NCBI GenBank assembly: GCA_028712885.1 | Contig: JAQTPK010000015.1 | Coordinates: 1-55,034 of the forward strand | DNA: 55,034 nucleotides | Direction of reading: 5' to 3' | Source: Syntrophales bacterium | GTDB taxonomy: Bacteria > Desulfobacterota > Syntrophia > Syntrophales > UBA4778 | Part shown: piece after piece, positions 1-8,228 of the stretch | Position numbering within the stretch: the first letter of the stretch is position 1 | Layout: each line of letters opens with the position of its first letter | Position numbers and translations under genes: made by a program | The notes under the pieces: model-generated | Database searches by the model: none | The model's input: the letters and a program-made list of their open reading frames with translations, nothing else | Told to the model about the DNA's origin: nothing

Positions 1-116
1 ATCTGGGGAAATCCTTCCTTCTCCGCGCGTTCGGCAAAAGCCTGCAGCCGGAAATATGCCTTTGCCTCGCCGACGAATGCCGTCAGGAGATTATCTTTCG
101 TTTTAATTTCAGCCAT
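1..116 (-). CDS. Rubrerythrin, N-terminal fragment (cut by window edge)
   Basis: The first 38 codons are present, running off the left edge of the window. The N-terminus (MAEIKTKDNLLTAFVGEAKA) matches the start of the ferritin-like diiron domain of rubrerythrins, including the Glu of the first iron-binding helix in the GEAKA stretch. Rubrerythrins are cytosolic peroxide-reducing proteins of anaerobes that combine a diiron site with a C-terminal rubredoxin-like centre; that second part is outside the window. The start is supported by an AAAGGAG ribosome site a few bases upstream. A CGTAAGG-type repeat hairpin lies between this gene and the divergent deacetylase gene. Confidence 0.85.
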   Translation of the reverse strand, partial: MAEIKTKDNLLTAFVGEAKAYFRLQAFAERAEKEGFPQ

Positions 117-130
117 AACTCTCCTTTGAA

Positions 131-192
131 AGTTCGTAAAGTGTAAGGCGTAAAGCGTAAGGTGTGTTGTCTATCACTTCACGCTTTACGCT
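131..192. repeat. Heptamer array hairpin, CGTAAGG family
   Basis: Four contiguous 7-mers of the form YGTAARG (CGTAAAG, TGTAAGG and so on) lie at 135-162. The same word appears inverted at 175-191. Bases 148-164 can pair with 175-191 over 17 positions with two imperfect ones, leaving a 10-nt loop. It sits between two divergent genes. The same word recurs near 29.0 kb and 52.2 kb. Confidence 0.85.
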
Positions 193-229
193 AAATTAAT
201 ATGAGAATTTCGCTTATTCCAGCTTTTTA

Positions 230-258
230 TTGGATGGGATGGGAAAAAGTGCTAAAAT
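230..258 (+). promoter_or_regulatory. Possible sigma-70 promoter for the PIG-L gene
   Basis: TTGGAT at 230-235, a 17-base spacer and TAAAAT at 253-258 fit a housekeeping promoter. The predicted transcript would start close to the ribosome site at 265-270, giving a very short leader, so the call is tentative. Confidence 0.35.
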
Positions 259-277
259 ATCGCGGAGGAATCTGTTT

Positions 278-1111
278 ATGCGCGAAAGAGAGCCGTCCGT
301 ATTGGTCATAGGGGCGCACCCGGATGACCCCGAACTCCAGGCGGGGGGGACCTCCGTCCTGTTTGCCCGATGCGGAAATTCCGTGCAATTCATTTCGGTA
401 ACGAACGGCGACGCGGGGCACCATCGGCTTTCGGGGGAAGAATTGGCGGAGCGCAGGAAAGCGGAAGCCGCCATGTCATCCCGGGTCGCCGGCATAGGAT
501 ACGTGGTGATGGATAACCGCGACGGTGAGCTCGAGCCTACTGTAGACAACCGCAAAGACCTGATCCGGCGCATAAGGGAGTTCCGGCCCGACATAATAAT
601 CACCCATCGTCCTTACGACTATCATCCCGACCACCGGTACACCTCCATCCTCGTCCAGGACGCGGTTTTTTTTGCCTCGATTCCGAATATCTGTCCCGAT
701 GTTCCGCCCCTGAAAAGAAAGCCGGTCCTTCTTTATTCCGGCGATTCCTTTTTCAAGCCGCTGCCGTTTCATGCGGATTTTGCCGTCGGCATTGATCAGG
801 CAATCGGCGCCAAGCTCGACATGATGCACTGCCATGAATCGCAGTTCTACGAGTTTCTTCCCCTGAGCCTCGGCGTTCCGGAAAAAGTGCCGGAAGGCGG
901 CGCCGAGCGTCGAGCCTGGCTCGAGAGCCAATGGGCGGGGGAATGGCGGGCTGACCCCTGGCGGGAACTCCTGGCGCGTTTTTACGGGGAGCAGGGGAAA
1001 TCGTTCAGGTACGCCGAGGCGTTCGAATTAAGCGAATACGGCCATATCCCCGCCGACCCGCGGGAAATCTTTCCCTTTTTGCCGGAAAGGACACCTCATT
1101 CAAAAGAATAA
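278..1111 (+). CDS. PIG-L/LmbE family deacetylase
   Basis: Predicted Zn-dependent N-deacetylase of the LmbE/PIG-L family, which removes acetyl (or related) groups from GlcNAc-type sugars and other substrates; the substrate here is unknown. The protein (277 aa) has the family's N-terminal Zn motif AHPDD at residues 13-17 and the second metal motif HPDH at about 116-119, preceded by a beta-strand-rich IIITHRP segment. The start at 278 is chosen because GGAGGA lies 7 bases before it; an in-frame ATG at 230 has no such site. It looks monocistronic, since the next feature downstream is a degraded gene on the other strand. Confidence 0.88.
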   Translation: MREREPSVLVIGAHPDDPELQAGGTSVLFARCGNSVQFISVTNGDAGHHRLSGEELAERRKAEAAMSSRVAGIGYVVMDNRDGELEPTVDNRKDLIRRIREFRPDIIITHRPYDYHPDHRYTSILVQDAVFFASIPNICPDVPPLKRKPVLLYSGDSFFKPLPFHADFAVGIDQAIGAKLDMMHCHESQFYEFLPLSLGVPEKVPEGGAERRAWLESQWAGEWRADPWRELLARFYGEQGKSFRYAEAFELSEYGHIPADPREIFPFLPERTPHSKE

Positions 1112-1164
1112 TAGGGCCTTCCAAAAGAAAACTCCTATGTCTGCACTTAATTGAACAGCCTGCG

Positions 1165-1533
1165 TTATTGTGGTTGCGTTACCGCGGACAGCTTCCAGGG
1201 GTTATTCCCCACCTGCCGCGTGAAAGTCCAGTATTCCTCGAACTTGACGGGATCCGTTTTGCTGCCGGAAATGACCTTTCCGCTTCCCCCTGGAATACAT
1301 CGAACATTTCTTCCGTCAGGAGCTGACGCACCGAAGACATGTCGCGGTCGGCCCAGGCCCCCTGAATCCGGAAGAAATCGTCCGTCCGGTCCTCTTTGAA
1401 TTTGATATCGCTGAAACCGGAATCCATCTGGCGGATGTGCCCGATGCCCTTTTCCCTGTCGTCTTCGTCCAATGAAGAAGAAGATCAGGGTGAAAAAGAA
1501 CATACCCGTTTTGATCCAGATTTTCGTCTGCAT
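1165..1533 (-). pseudogene. Decayed Tim44-like domain protein
   Basis: Reading from 1533, the first frame gives a hydrophobic N-terminal segment (MQTKIWIKTGMFFFTLIFFF) after a GGAGG ribosome site. The reading must then shift by one base near 1470 to continue with the Tim44-like segment that includes FRIQGAWADRDMSSVRQLL. It must shift back near 1260 to reach KFEEYWTFTRQVGNNPWKLS, the conserved C-terminal end of bacterial Tim44-like domains. The residues that normally lie between LTEEMFDVF and SGSKTDPVKFEEYW in the family are missing, so an internal deletion is likely as well as the frame changes. Intact relatives are small membrane-anchored proteins of unclear bacterial function. A sequencing error could explain a shift but not the missing middle. 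Confidence 0.72.
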
Positions 1534-1932
1534 ATGCCGCCTCCGCACGGGCTGTCGCCCTCAATTCCGAGTTTAAGTCCAAAGTCTACTGAACTAACCA
1601 GGGACTCAGGATTTTGTTCCGGCTATCATATGGCTTTTGTCATGTCTGTCAACCAAAATCCTCCCCTCCCGGTCATGCCGGCGTCATTCCGGACCCCGGA
1701 TCGTATTCCTTGAATTTGATCTTCGAAAAAGAACTCGATATCCGGGGCTCGGTACTTGGGGGCGTAACCCGAGCGGGTGGGGATTTTGGAGACGGAAAAT
1801 CAGGGTTAGAGCAATACCGAACGATATGACGCTCCGCTAATCTTAAACAATCCCGGTCCGGCGGCTGTGTGACCGGGGACCGTTTATCCGTGTAAACCGG
1901 CTTGCTTGAGCAATTGAAAAAAGGAGGTAAAT
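1534..1932. other. Non-coding stretch of about 400 bases
   Basis: No convincing gene is seen. Around 1670-1760 there are GC-rich palindromic pieces (CCGGTCATGCCGG, and GGACCCCGGATC against GATATCCGGGG) that look like the remains of a dispersed hairpin element. At 1853-1879 CCCGGTC and GACCGGG could form a 7-bp hairpin with a 12-nt loop in the leader of the lipoprotein gene. Neither has a clear function. Confidence 0.4.
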
Positions 1933-2136
1933 ATGAAACGAATACTGGTATTATTTTTCTGCATCCTGTTGATGTTTTCGTTCACCCTGACAGGATGCCA
2001 GAAACCGGAGGAGAAGAAACCGCCTGCCGCCCCGGCTCCGGAAAAGGCCGCCCCGGCTCCGGAAAAAGCGCCTGCCGCCCCGGACAAGCCCGGTGCGCCC
2101 GGAGGCGGTCCACCGCCTGCTCCTCCCACCAAATAG
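1933..2136 (+). CDS. Small proline/alanine-rich lipoprotein
   Basis: A 67-aa predicted lipoprotein. A short charged N-terminus is followed by a hydrophobic signal and a lipobox (FTLTGC) whose Cys is residue 22, so it should be lipid-anchored. The mature part is low complexity: repeated PAPEKAAPAPEKAP-type units and a glycine/proline-rich tail, rich in K/E/A/P. Such tails usually act as flexible spacers or periplasmic linkers; no enzymatic domain is present. The AGGAGGT ribosome site is near-perfect, implying strong translation. A clear intrinsic terminator follows directly. Specific function is not recognised. Confidence 0.8.
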   Translation: MKRILVLFFCILLMFSFTLTGCQKPEEKKPPAAPAPEKAAPAPEKAPAAPDKPGAPGGGPPPAPPTK

Positions 2137-2150
2137 CCGACCAGGCATCA

Positions 2151-2196
2151 ACGGGCGGAGCGAAGCTGCAGGCCTCGCTCCGCCCGTTTCTGTTTA
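2151..2196 (+). terminator. Intrinsic terminator after the small lipoprotein gene
   Basis: ACGGGCGGAGCG (2151-2162) is perfectly complementary to CGCTCCGCCCGT (2176-2187), a 12-bp GC-rich stem with a 13-nt loop, followed by TTCTGTTT. It lies 14 bases after the stop codon. Confidence 0.88.
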
Positions 2197-2276
2197 AATC
2201 GGTTGACAGACAAAAAATCAATCCCGTAAAATCCCCGGGAAACAAGCGCCGATGATAATCGCGCAGAAGGATTCCC

Positions 2277-3464
2277 TTGCCCCGTTTTACGGAAAAACAG
2301 GCTGCCGGATGTTCCGTTCTGAAAAAGAAGACGGCAATCGAAGGCAGGCAGGAACTGGAGAGGCGGATTCTCCACGGTTTGCAGGATGAATGGAAAGAGG
2401 CCGTATGGGTCCTTGATCCGATATTCCGCGACCGCATGGCGATGCCGTTTTTTCGCCTGTCGGACGCGCGGGACAAGTGGGGGCAATGGAGCGCCGGAAA
2501 CAGGGAAATATCTATCGGCCGCCGCCTCGTCTATAACCATCCCTGGTGTGCGGTACGCGAGGTGCTGCTGCATGAATTAGCCCACCAGCTCAGCGACGAG
2601 CTGCTCGGAAACCGGGGCGGCCCTCCCCACGGGCCGATCTTTCAAAAAGCCTGCGAGCTTCTGCGGGCCAATCCCGAAGCCTCCGGCAGCTATCCCCCCC
2701 TTGACGAGCGGATCGCGTCTGTTTCCCCCGATCCGCAGGACAGGCAGATGCTGAAAATCCGCAAGCTGTTTGCGCTCGCTGAAAGCGCGAATCCCTACGA
2801 AGCCGAAAGGGCGCTGGCCAAGGCAAGAGAGCTTGCCGCCAAATGCAATCTCAAGCGGAAAGACGGCAGCGCGGGCCAATACGCGAGTTTCTTCGTCGGC
2901 GAGCCCGCATTGCGCCATGCGCGGGAGCATTACCTTCTGGCGTCCATTCTCCAGGACTTCTACTTTGTCAAGGGAATCTGGGTTGCTGCTTACGTGCTGG
3001 ACAGGTGCCGCATGGGGCGGGTCCTGGAAATCAGCGGCCGGAGGGAAAACGTCTTGACCGCCATGCACGTCCACGATTACATCCGCCGGTTCGAAAAAAA
3101 CCAGTGGCTCATATACAGAAAAGAGCACTCGCAGAGAATACGGAGAAGCGATTTCACGACGGGAATCCTGGAAGGATTCCGTCAAAGCCTCTCGAAGCGG
3201 GCGGCGCGGAAACCCGACGGTGATGAAATAAAGGACCTGGTCAAGGCGGAAGACCGGCGTCTGGGCGAATACATCAAATGGAAATACCCCTCGGTCGTTC
3301 AGTTCCGGACGGCGGGCCGGGTTCGGGACGCAAATGTCGTGCGGGACGGCCGGAGAATAGGAAACAGGATAACGATACCGGAAAACGCGAATGGCGATAG
3401 CGGTCCCTGTCTGCTTCCGGCGCCTCCCTCTGCGGCAAACGTGCGGGGCAGGAGGCGCTCGTGA
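2277..3464 (+). CDS. SprT-like metallopeptidase fused to DUF2786
   Basis: The N-terminal ~150 residues resemble SprT-like zinc proteins, with the HELAH motif at about 99-103 and a downstream HGPIF that could provide the third ligand. Residues ~158-192 form a DUF2786 repeat (KIRKLFALAESANPYEAERA), a helical module known mostly from phage and uncharacterised bacterial proteins. The C-terminal ~200 residues are basic. SprT-family enzymes include DNA-protein-crosslink proteases, but this assignment is only by motif. Start: TTG at 2277 with AGAAGG six bases upstream; a later ATG is possible. The end overlaps the next gene by 4 bases, suggesting translational coupling with the phosphoesterase. Confidence 0.78.
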   Translation: MPRFTEKQAAGCSVLKKKTAIEGRQELERRILHGLQDEWKEAVWVLDPIFRDRMAMPFFRLSDARDKWGQWSAGNREISIGRRLVYNHPWCAVREVLLHELAHQLSDELLGNRGGPPHGPIFQKACELLRANPEASGSYPPLDERIASVSPDPQDRQMLKIRKLFALAESANPYEAERALAKARELAAKCNLKRKDGSAGQYASFFVGEPALRHAREHYLLASILQDFYFVKGIWVAAYVLDRCRMGRVLEISGRRENVLTAMHVHDYIRRFEKNQWLIYRKEHSQRIRRSDFTTGILEGFRQSLSKRAARKPDGDEIKDLVKAEDRRLGEYIKWKYPSVVQFRTAGRVRDANVVRDGRRIGNRITIPENANGDSGPCLLPAPPSAANVRGRRRS

Positions 3465-4573
3465 CTTTCTTTCTGTTCGTCTTTTTCCTTGTCTACGGAC
3501 TCATGCACGCCTATTTTGCCGCCAAGGTCCGGGCCGCGTATCCCGGCTTCACACCGTATGCACTCCTGGTCTTTCCCGTGCTGGTCCTCACGCCCCTTGT
3601 AGTCCGGGTCCTGGAAAGGAACGGGTTCGACCTTGCCGCACGGGGGCTGTCCTGGGCGGGTTATTCCTGGATGGGTTTCCTGTTCCTTTTCATTGTTGCG
3701 GCCCTTATCCTGGATGCCGGCCGCGTGCTTGCGGCGGGATTGCGCCTGATCACCGGCCGCACCTTTTCGTTTCCTTCCCCCGGTAAGACCCTTGCCGTCG
3801 CCCTGGTCGCCGCGGCCGGCATATTCATTTACGGGCTGTATGAGAACCATAATATCCGGACGGAGCGCATATTTTTAAAGTCCGCCAAAATCCCGCGCGA
3901 AGCCCGGATAAAGATTGTCCAGATTTCCGATGTGCACCTCGGCCTTATCGTCGGCGAAAAGAAACTGGAGAAGATCCTCGACCGGATCAAAGAGGAAAAC
4001 CCCGATCTCATCGTCTCCACGGGAGACCTGCTGGACGGCCAGGCAGATCTGGATAATACAGCGGAGCTGCTGAACAGGATCCGTCCTGAATACGGGAAAA
4101 TCGCCGTGTTCGGGAACCATGAATACTATTCCGGATTCGACCGGGCCCGGGAATTTCACGCCAAGGCGGGTTTCGATCTGCTGCGGGGAGAAAAAAAGCA
4201 GGTCTGCGATTTTCTCCAGATAACAGGGCTTGACGATCCCGCCGCCGCCGGTTTCGGCCTGTACCGGCGGATGCCGCCGGAAAATAATCCGGACGCTCAC
4301 GCGGATCGGTTCGTTCTCCTCCTCAGGCACAGGCCCGTATTTGACGGGGAAAGCGGGAGATTCGATCTCCAGCTCTCGGGGCATACGCACGGAGGCCAGA
4401 TATTCCCCTTCGGGCTGGTCACCAGGATATTTTTCGATAACATGGACAGGGGTTTCCACCGGCTGTCGCCGAAGGAACGGCTGTACGTCAGCAGGGGGTC
4501 GGGGACATGGGGACCGCCCATTCGCTTCCTGACGCCTCCGGAGGTGACGGTGATTGAAATGACGAGCGAATAA
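3461..4573 (+). CDS. Membrane-anchored metallophosphoesterase (YkuE/YaeI-like)
   Basis: A 370-aa protein with about four N-terminal membrane segments (first ~130 residues) followed by a calcineurin-like phosphoesterase domain. The dimetal-site motifs are visible in order: DVH near residue 157, GDLLDG near 187, GNHEYYSG near 218 and GHTHGG near 307-312. This architecture matches the COG1408 group, some of whose members hydrolyse phospholipid-type substrates at the membrane. The GTG start overlaps the preceding gene. The catalytic domain is probably cytoplasmic but topology was not computed. Substrate not identifiable from sequence. Confidence 0.88.
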   Translation: MTFFLFVFFLVYGLMHAYFAAKVRAAYPGFTPYALLVFPVLVLTPLVVRVLERNGFDLAARGLSWAGYSWMGFLFLFIVAALILDAGRVLAAGLRLITGRTFSFPSPGKTLAVALVAAAGIFIYGLYENHNIRTERIFLKSAKIPREARIKIVQISDVHLGLIVGEKKLEKILDRIKEENPDLIVSTGDLLDGQADLDNTAELLNRIRPEYGKIAVFGNHEYYSGFDRAREFHAKAGFDLLRGEKKQVCDFLQITGLDDPAAAGFGLYRRMPPENNPDAHADRFVLLLRHRPVFDGESGRFDLQLSGHTHGGQIFPFGLVTRIFFDNMDRGFHRLSPKERLYVSRGSGTWGPPIRFLTPPEVTVIEMTSE

Positions 4574-4665
4574 GTATTTATTGACCCTTCCCCCAGAATG
4601 GGTATGATGGATTCCTCGGACCCGTATTGTTCCGGAACTTCCTGCCGAACTTGGAGAAAACTGAA

Positions 4666-5001
4666 ATGGAGATTCGATCGAGCAAAGATGATGGGGTAAT
4701 CGTTGTTTCCGTCCAGGGAAGAATGGATGCCGTAACAGCGCCCGATTTCGACCAGTGTCTCGAAAAGTTCCTCCAGGAAGGAGAAAAAAAGTTTGTTATC
4801 GATTTCAGCGGGCTTGAGTACATAAGCAGCGCCGGCCTGCAGAGTCTTCTCAAAACGGCCAAGCAGCTCGAGAACACGGGCGGTTTGCTTCACCTCTCGA
4901 ACCTTCGCGGCTCCGTCAGGGACGTCTTCGAAATATCAGGATTCGACTCGATCTTCCGAATCTTTCCGTCCAAGGAGGTGGCCCTGGAACCTTTACGGTG
5001 A
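4666..5001 (+). CDS. STAS-domain anti-sigma factor antagonist
   Basis: A single STAS domain of 111 aa. The segment YISSAGLQ contains the conserved serine (about residue 54-55) that is phosphorylated by the partner kinase in SpoIIAA/RsbV-type antagonists. In that scheme the unphosphorylated antagonist binds the HATPase kinase and releases its target. The start at 4666 has GGAG nine bases upstream; an in-frame ATG at 4627 lacks this. It is followed after 4 bases by the HATPase gene and, two genes on, by an RsbU-like phosphatase, so a complete switch is encoded here. Confidence 0.9.
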   Translation: MEIRSSKDDGVIVVSVQGRMDAVTAPDFDQCLEKFLQEGEKKFVIDFSGLEYISSAGLQSLLKTAKQLENTGGLLHLSNLRGSVRDVFEISGFDSIFRIFPSKEVALEPLR

Positions 5002-5005
5002 TTCC

Positions 5006-5428
5006 ATGAAGTGCTCGGCAAAAATAGAAAATCTCTCTTCCGTAATGAACTGTGTTGTCGAGAATGCCCGGATTCGCGGATTTTCGGAAAAGAGAATCCA
5101 CCAGATCGAACTTGCTCTCGAGGAAGCCCTCGTCAATGTCTTCCGGTATGCATATCCGGAGAGTTGCGGCGAAGTTGAGGTCGTCTGCCGGGAAAAGGGC
5201 GGGCGCCTTGTCATAGATATCATAGACTCCGGTGTCCCTTTCGACCCCGGAGACGTGCCCGATCCCGATACGAAGAATTGCAGTATCCGGGAAAAGAAAC
5301 TCGGCGGACTCGGTTGCTTTCTGATCCGGAAGATGGCGGATGAGGTCCGGTACCGCAGGGAGGCCGGCCATAATGTTCTGACTCTCGTGCTGGGCAGGTC
5401 CTGCCATGATCCGCAGATTTCCAATTAG
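5006..5428 (+). CDS. Anti-sigma-type serine kinase (RsbW/HATPase family)
   Basis: A 140-aa GHKL ATPase domain like RsbW/SpoIIAB. The N-box reads ELALEEALVN (about 35-44), the G1 box has DSGVPFDP (about 74-81) and the G2 box has GGLGCFLI (about 100-107). Kinases of this type phosphorylate a STAS antagonist and sequester a sigma factor or another output protein. The start lies 4 bases after the STAS stop. No sigma factor is visible in the window, so the output partner may be encoded elsewhere or may not be a sigma factor. Confidence 0.9.
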   Translation: MKCSAKIENLSSVMNCVVENARIRGFSEKRIHQIELALEEALVNVFRYAYPESCGEVEVVCREKGGRLVIDIIDSGVPFDPGDVPDPDTKNCSIREKKLGGLGCFLIRKMADEVRYRREAGHNVLTLVLGRSCHDPQISN

Positions 5429-5492
5429 GTTCTTTTGCAGAAGATCGGCTCGTCTTTCTCCTTTAACTTCGATGAAGGGCCGCAGGTAAATT

Positions 5493-6437
5493 ATGGCGGA
5501 AAACACCAAAGGGCGACTTCGCGTTGAGACGTATCTGCGGGAGTCGGTCCTCAACGACGTGGTCGAGCTTGAGAAGCGGGTCTGGAACAAGCAGGGCTAC
5601 CGCGAAGTAAACGCGCCGATGCTCTATTTTGAGCTGGCTTATCTGACGAACGGCATCGTGCTGACAGCCTTCGATGAGGGACTGTTCGCCCCGGAGGAAA
5701 AGGAAAAGATGGCGGCGGAGGATCCCTGGTACGCCGGAGACCATCCGATCGGTTTTCTCGGGTGTTTCGCCGATTTCGACCATCAGGGCCCTTTCTGGTA
5801 CGGCGCCCGCATGGGAGTCGACAGGAAGTACTGGAATCTCAACGTAGCCGAGGAGCTTGTCGGAAATCTTTATGATTGCGCCCTGGAAAGAAATATCCCG
5901 CGCATACGCTGGACGTACGACCCCCTCCAGTCCCGGAACGGGTACATGTACCTCCATAAAATGGGCGGGCTTGTCCGCGAGATCGGGTTTAATTACTACA
6001 GTGCGGTATTTACGAACGACGAGTTCAATCGCGGCATTTCGACCGACAGATTCGTCGTGGACTGGTGGATGCAGGCGGAACGGGTGCAGAAAAGGATGAA
6101 AGAGGGCCGGATCCCGCCCTACGACACCCAAAGCATGAACCCGGAGAATACGGTAAACGAGATCGAGCTGGACGAAAGCGGTCTCGAGAGGCACGGGGCA
6201 AAGTGGGTGCTCAATTCCAGCCTGACGCCTGTCTTTGTCGAGATTCCCTATTCCCAGGACCGCCTCCTGAAGGCGGACCGGGGGAAAGCGCAGACAGTGA
6301 GGGACCGCTGCCGCGCCCTGTTCATGCATTACCTCGCTCGCGGGTACGTGGTCACCGATTTCGTACTGAAGGTCGAAGCGGGCGGCCGCAGGCGGGCCTT
6401 TTACCGGCTGGACAGGGAAGCCGAGTCTCCGTTGTGA
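5493..6437 (+). CDS. COG3375-like GNAT-fold protein
   Basis: A 314-aa protein resembling the predicted GNAT-superfamily acetyltransferases of COG3375. The region IGFLGCF to NVAEELVGNLYDCALE (roughly residues 85-130) fits the acetyl-CoA-binding core of this fold, and the stretch RIRWTYDPLQSRNGYMYLHKMGG is typical of that group. The substrate is unknown. Its position inside a STAS/HATPase/phosphatase module is notable: it could be an output, or simply co-transcribed. An AGGTAAATT ribosome site precedes the ATG. Confidence 0.72.
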   Translation: MAENTKGRLRVETYLRESVLNDVVELEKRVWNKQGYREVNAPMLYFELAYLTNGIVLTAFDEGLFAPEEKEKMAAEDPWYAGDHPIGFLGCFADFDHQGPFWYGARMGVDRKYWNLNVAEELVGNLYDCALERNIPRIRWTYDPLQSRNGYMYLHKMGGLVREIGFNYYSAVFTNDEFNRGISTDRFVVDWWMQAERVQKRMKEGRIPPYDTQSMNPENTVNEIELDESGLERHGAKWVLNSSLTPVFVEIPYSQDRLLKADRGKAQTVRDRCRALFMHYLARGYVVTDFVLKVEAGGRRRAFYRLDREAESPL

Positions 6438-6466
6438 GTTTATTGTATTCTAAAGGACCTGACCAG

Positions 6467-8221
6467 ATGCCCCAGGAAACCGCCAACCGGGAAAACATGC
6501 CGCCCCGTACGGCCCCTTCCGTAGATATTTGCGAGCTGCCGGAATCCGGCAAAAAAGGCATGACCATCAGGACAAAATTGATGGCGGCCTTTCTGAGCCT
6601 GTCCGTTATTTCTCTCGCCGTCTTCGGCTACATAGCCGTCGTGGACATCCGCAAGGTGGGGCAATACGCGCTCGAAAGCGGCGCATCCCTGGGAGAATCC
6701 GCCATCCGGGACAGTACGCGCGCTCTCGAGGAACTGGGTGAAGAAATCATACAGAGGAGGGCTGTTGATGTCGCCCTGCAATGCCGGATATTCCTGGATG
6801 CCCACCCGGGCATGAGCATGCGCGCCCTCCAGAACAATGAGGAATTTCGGAGTATCACCGTGCAGCCGGTGGGAGAGACCGGATATACGATCCTGTTCGA
6901 GATGAAGACGGGTATAATGCGCTTTCATCCCAATCCGGAGCTGGTCAATTACGACATGCACGGCTGGAAGGAAAAGCTCCCGGAATTCTGGGAGATCTAC
7001 GAACAGAGCCTGGACGGGTCGACATCCGAGGGGTATTACGACTGGCAGGATCCCGACGGCCAGATAAGACCGAAATACATGTACATCGCCCCCGTAACCG
7101 GGACGCCGTACATGATCGCCGCAACTACCTACATCGATGAATTCTCCATTCCCATCAGGGAAATCGAAAAAGAAATCGGGGAGGCCACTCTGGAGATCGG
7201 AAAGAATGTAAACGAGAGCATCGACAGCGTGAGAGATGCTTTCGTGAATGCGCTCATCGCCATGATTCTGGTTGTGGCCTCCATCGCCTTTATGCTGGCC
7301 AGAATGATTACCCGTCCCATCCTTGCGCTGACGCGGAGCGCCCGCGCCATCGGCCGCGGCGAAATGGACGTCCAGGTCACGGTCAAGACGGGAGACGAGC
7401 TGCAGGATCTGGCGGCTTCTTTCAACCGGATGGTTGTCGACCTGAAAAAGCACATGAAGGATCTCGAGCGGGCTACGGCCGAGAAGGAGGGCCTGCTGAA
7501 GGAGCTGGAAATCGCCCGGGATATCCAGCAGAGACTCCTTCCCCAGTCTGCGCCTGAGATAGAGGGAGTCGATATCGCCGCGGCCAATATTCCGGCGCGG
7601 GAAGTGGGAGGAGATTTTTTCGACTTCATTCCTGTTGCGAAGGGAATCTGGGGTCTGGCCATTGCCGATGTATCGGGCAAGGGAATGCCTGCGGCAATGT
7701 TCATGGGCCTGACGAGGACGATCATCCGGGCGAGCGCGACCGGAAACTCGTCCGCGCATTCGGCCATTCGCCAGGCAAACGACCTCATCTGCCGGGATTC
7801 CACGTCCGGCATGTTCGTCACCCTGTTTTATGCGGTTTTCGATTCCGCCGAGAGTTCGCTGCATTACGTCAGCGCCGGGCATAACCCGCCGATCCTGTAC
7901 CGTACCTCCGAAGACAGGATGCATTTCCTGAAGGCAAAGGGAGTGGCTCTGGGAGTAAGGGAGAATATCTCCCTCGAAGAAACCCGGATCGATCTGATCC
8001 GGGGGGATATGCTCGTTCTTTATACGGACGGAGTAACCGATGCAGTCAATGAGCACAGTGAAGAATTCGGTCTCGGGCGCCTCATGGACATTCTCCGTTC
8101 GAACCGCGATGCTTCCGCCGCACATGTGCTCGAAGCGATCCTGAAAGGGGTATCCGGGTTCATCGGCGGGCAGCCCTCCTTTGACGACCTGACGCTCATG
8201 ATTCTGAAAATAAAAGCCTGA
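6467..8221 (+). CDS. RsbU-like PP2C (SpoIIE-type) phosphatase with HAMP and sensor domain
   Basis: A 584-aa membrane sensor phosphatase. Membrane segments at about 37-58 and 259-281 flank an extracytoplasmic dCache-like domain (contains FRSITVQPVGETGYTI and later APVTGTPYMIAATTYI, typical of Cache folds). A HAMP domain follows (about 283-335), then a helical linker with ARDIQQRLLPQ, and a SpoIIE/PP2C domain with VGGDFFD near 379, YTDGVTDA near 519 and FDDLTLMIL at the end, holding the metal-binding aspartates. It should dephosphorylate the STAS protein encoded upstream in response to an external ligand. The start at 6467 is preceded by AAAGGA; a long N-terminal extension open in frame overlaps the previous gene and was rejected. 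Confidence 0.9.
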   Translation: MPQETANRENMPPRTAPSVDICELPESGKKGMTIRTKLMAAFLSLSVISLAVFGYIAVVDIRKVGQYALESGASLGESAIRDSTRALEELGEEIIQRRAVDVALQCRIFLDAHPGMSMRALQNNEEFRSITVQPVGETGYTILFEMKTGIMRFHPNPELVNYDMHGWKEKLPEFWEIYEQSLDGSTSEGYYDWQDPDGQIRPKYMYIAPVTGTPYMIAATTYIDEFSIPIREIEKEIGEATLEIGKNVNESIDSVRDAFVNALIAMILVVASIAFMLARMITRPILALTRSARAIGRGEMDVQVTVKTGDELQDLAASFNRMVVDLKKHMKDLERATAEKEGLLKELEIARDIQQRLLPQSAPEIEGVDIAAANIPAREVGGDFFDFIPVAKGIWGLAIADVSGKGMPAAMFMGLTRTIIRASATGNSSAHSAIRQANDLICRDSTSGMFVTLFYAVFDSAESSLHYVSAGHNPPILYRTSEDRMHFLKAKGVALGVRENISLEETRIDLIRGDMLVLYTDGVTDAVNEHSEEFGLGRLMDILRSNRDASAAHVLEAILKGVSGFIGGQPSFDDLTLMILKIKA

Positions 8222-8228
8222 CGAGCCG

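Noticed and set aside
6440-8125. A 561-aa minus-strand frame opposite the phosphatase
   Set aside because: The phosphatase domains on the plus strand explain the sequence; the minus frame has no recognisable features.
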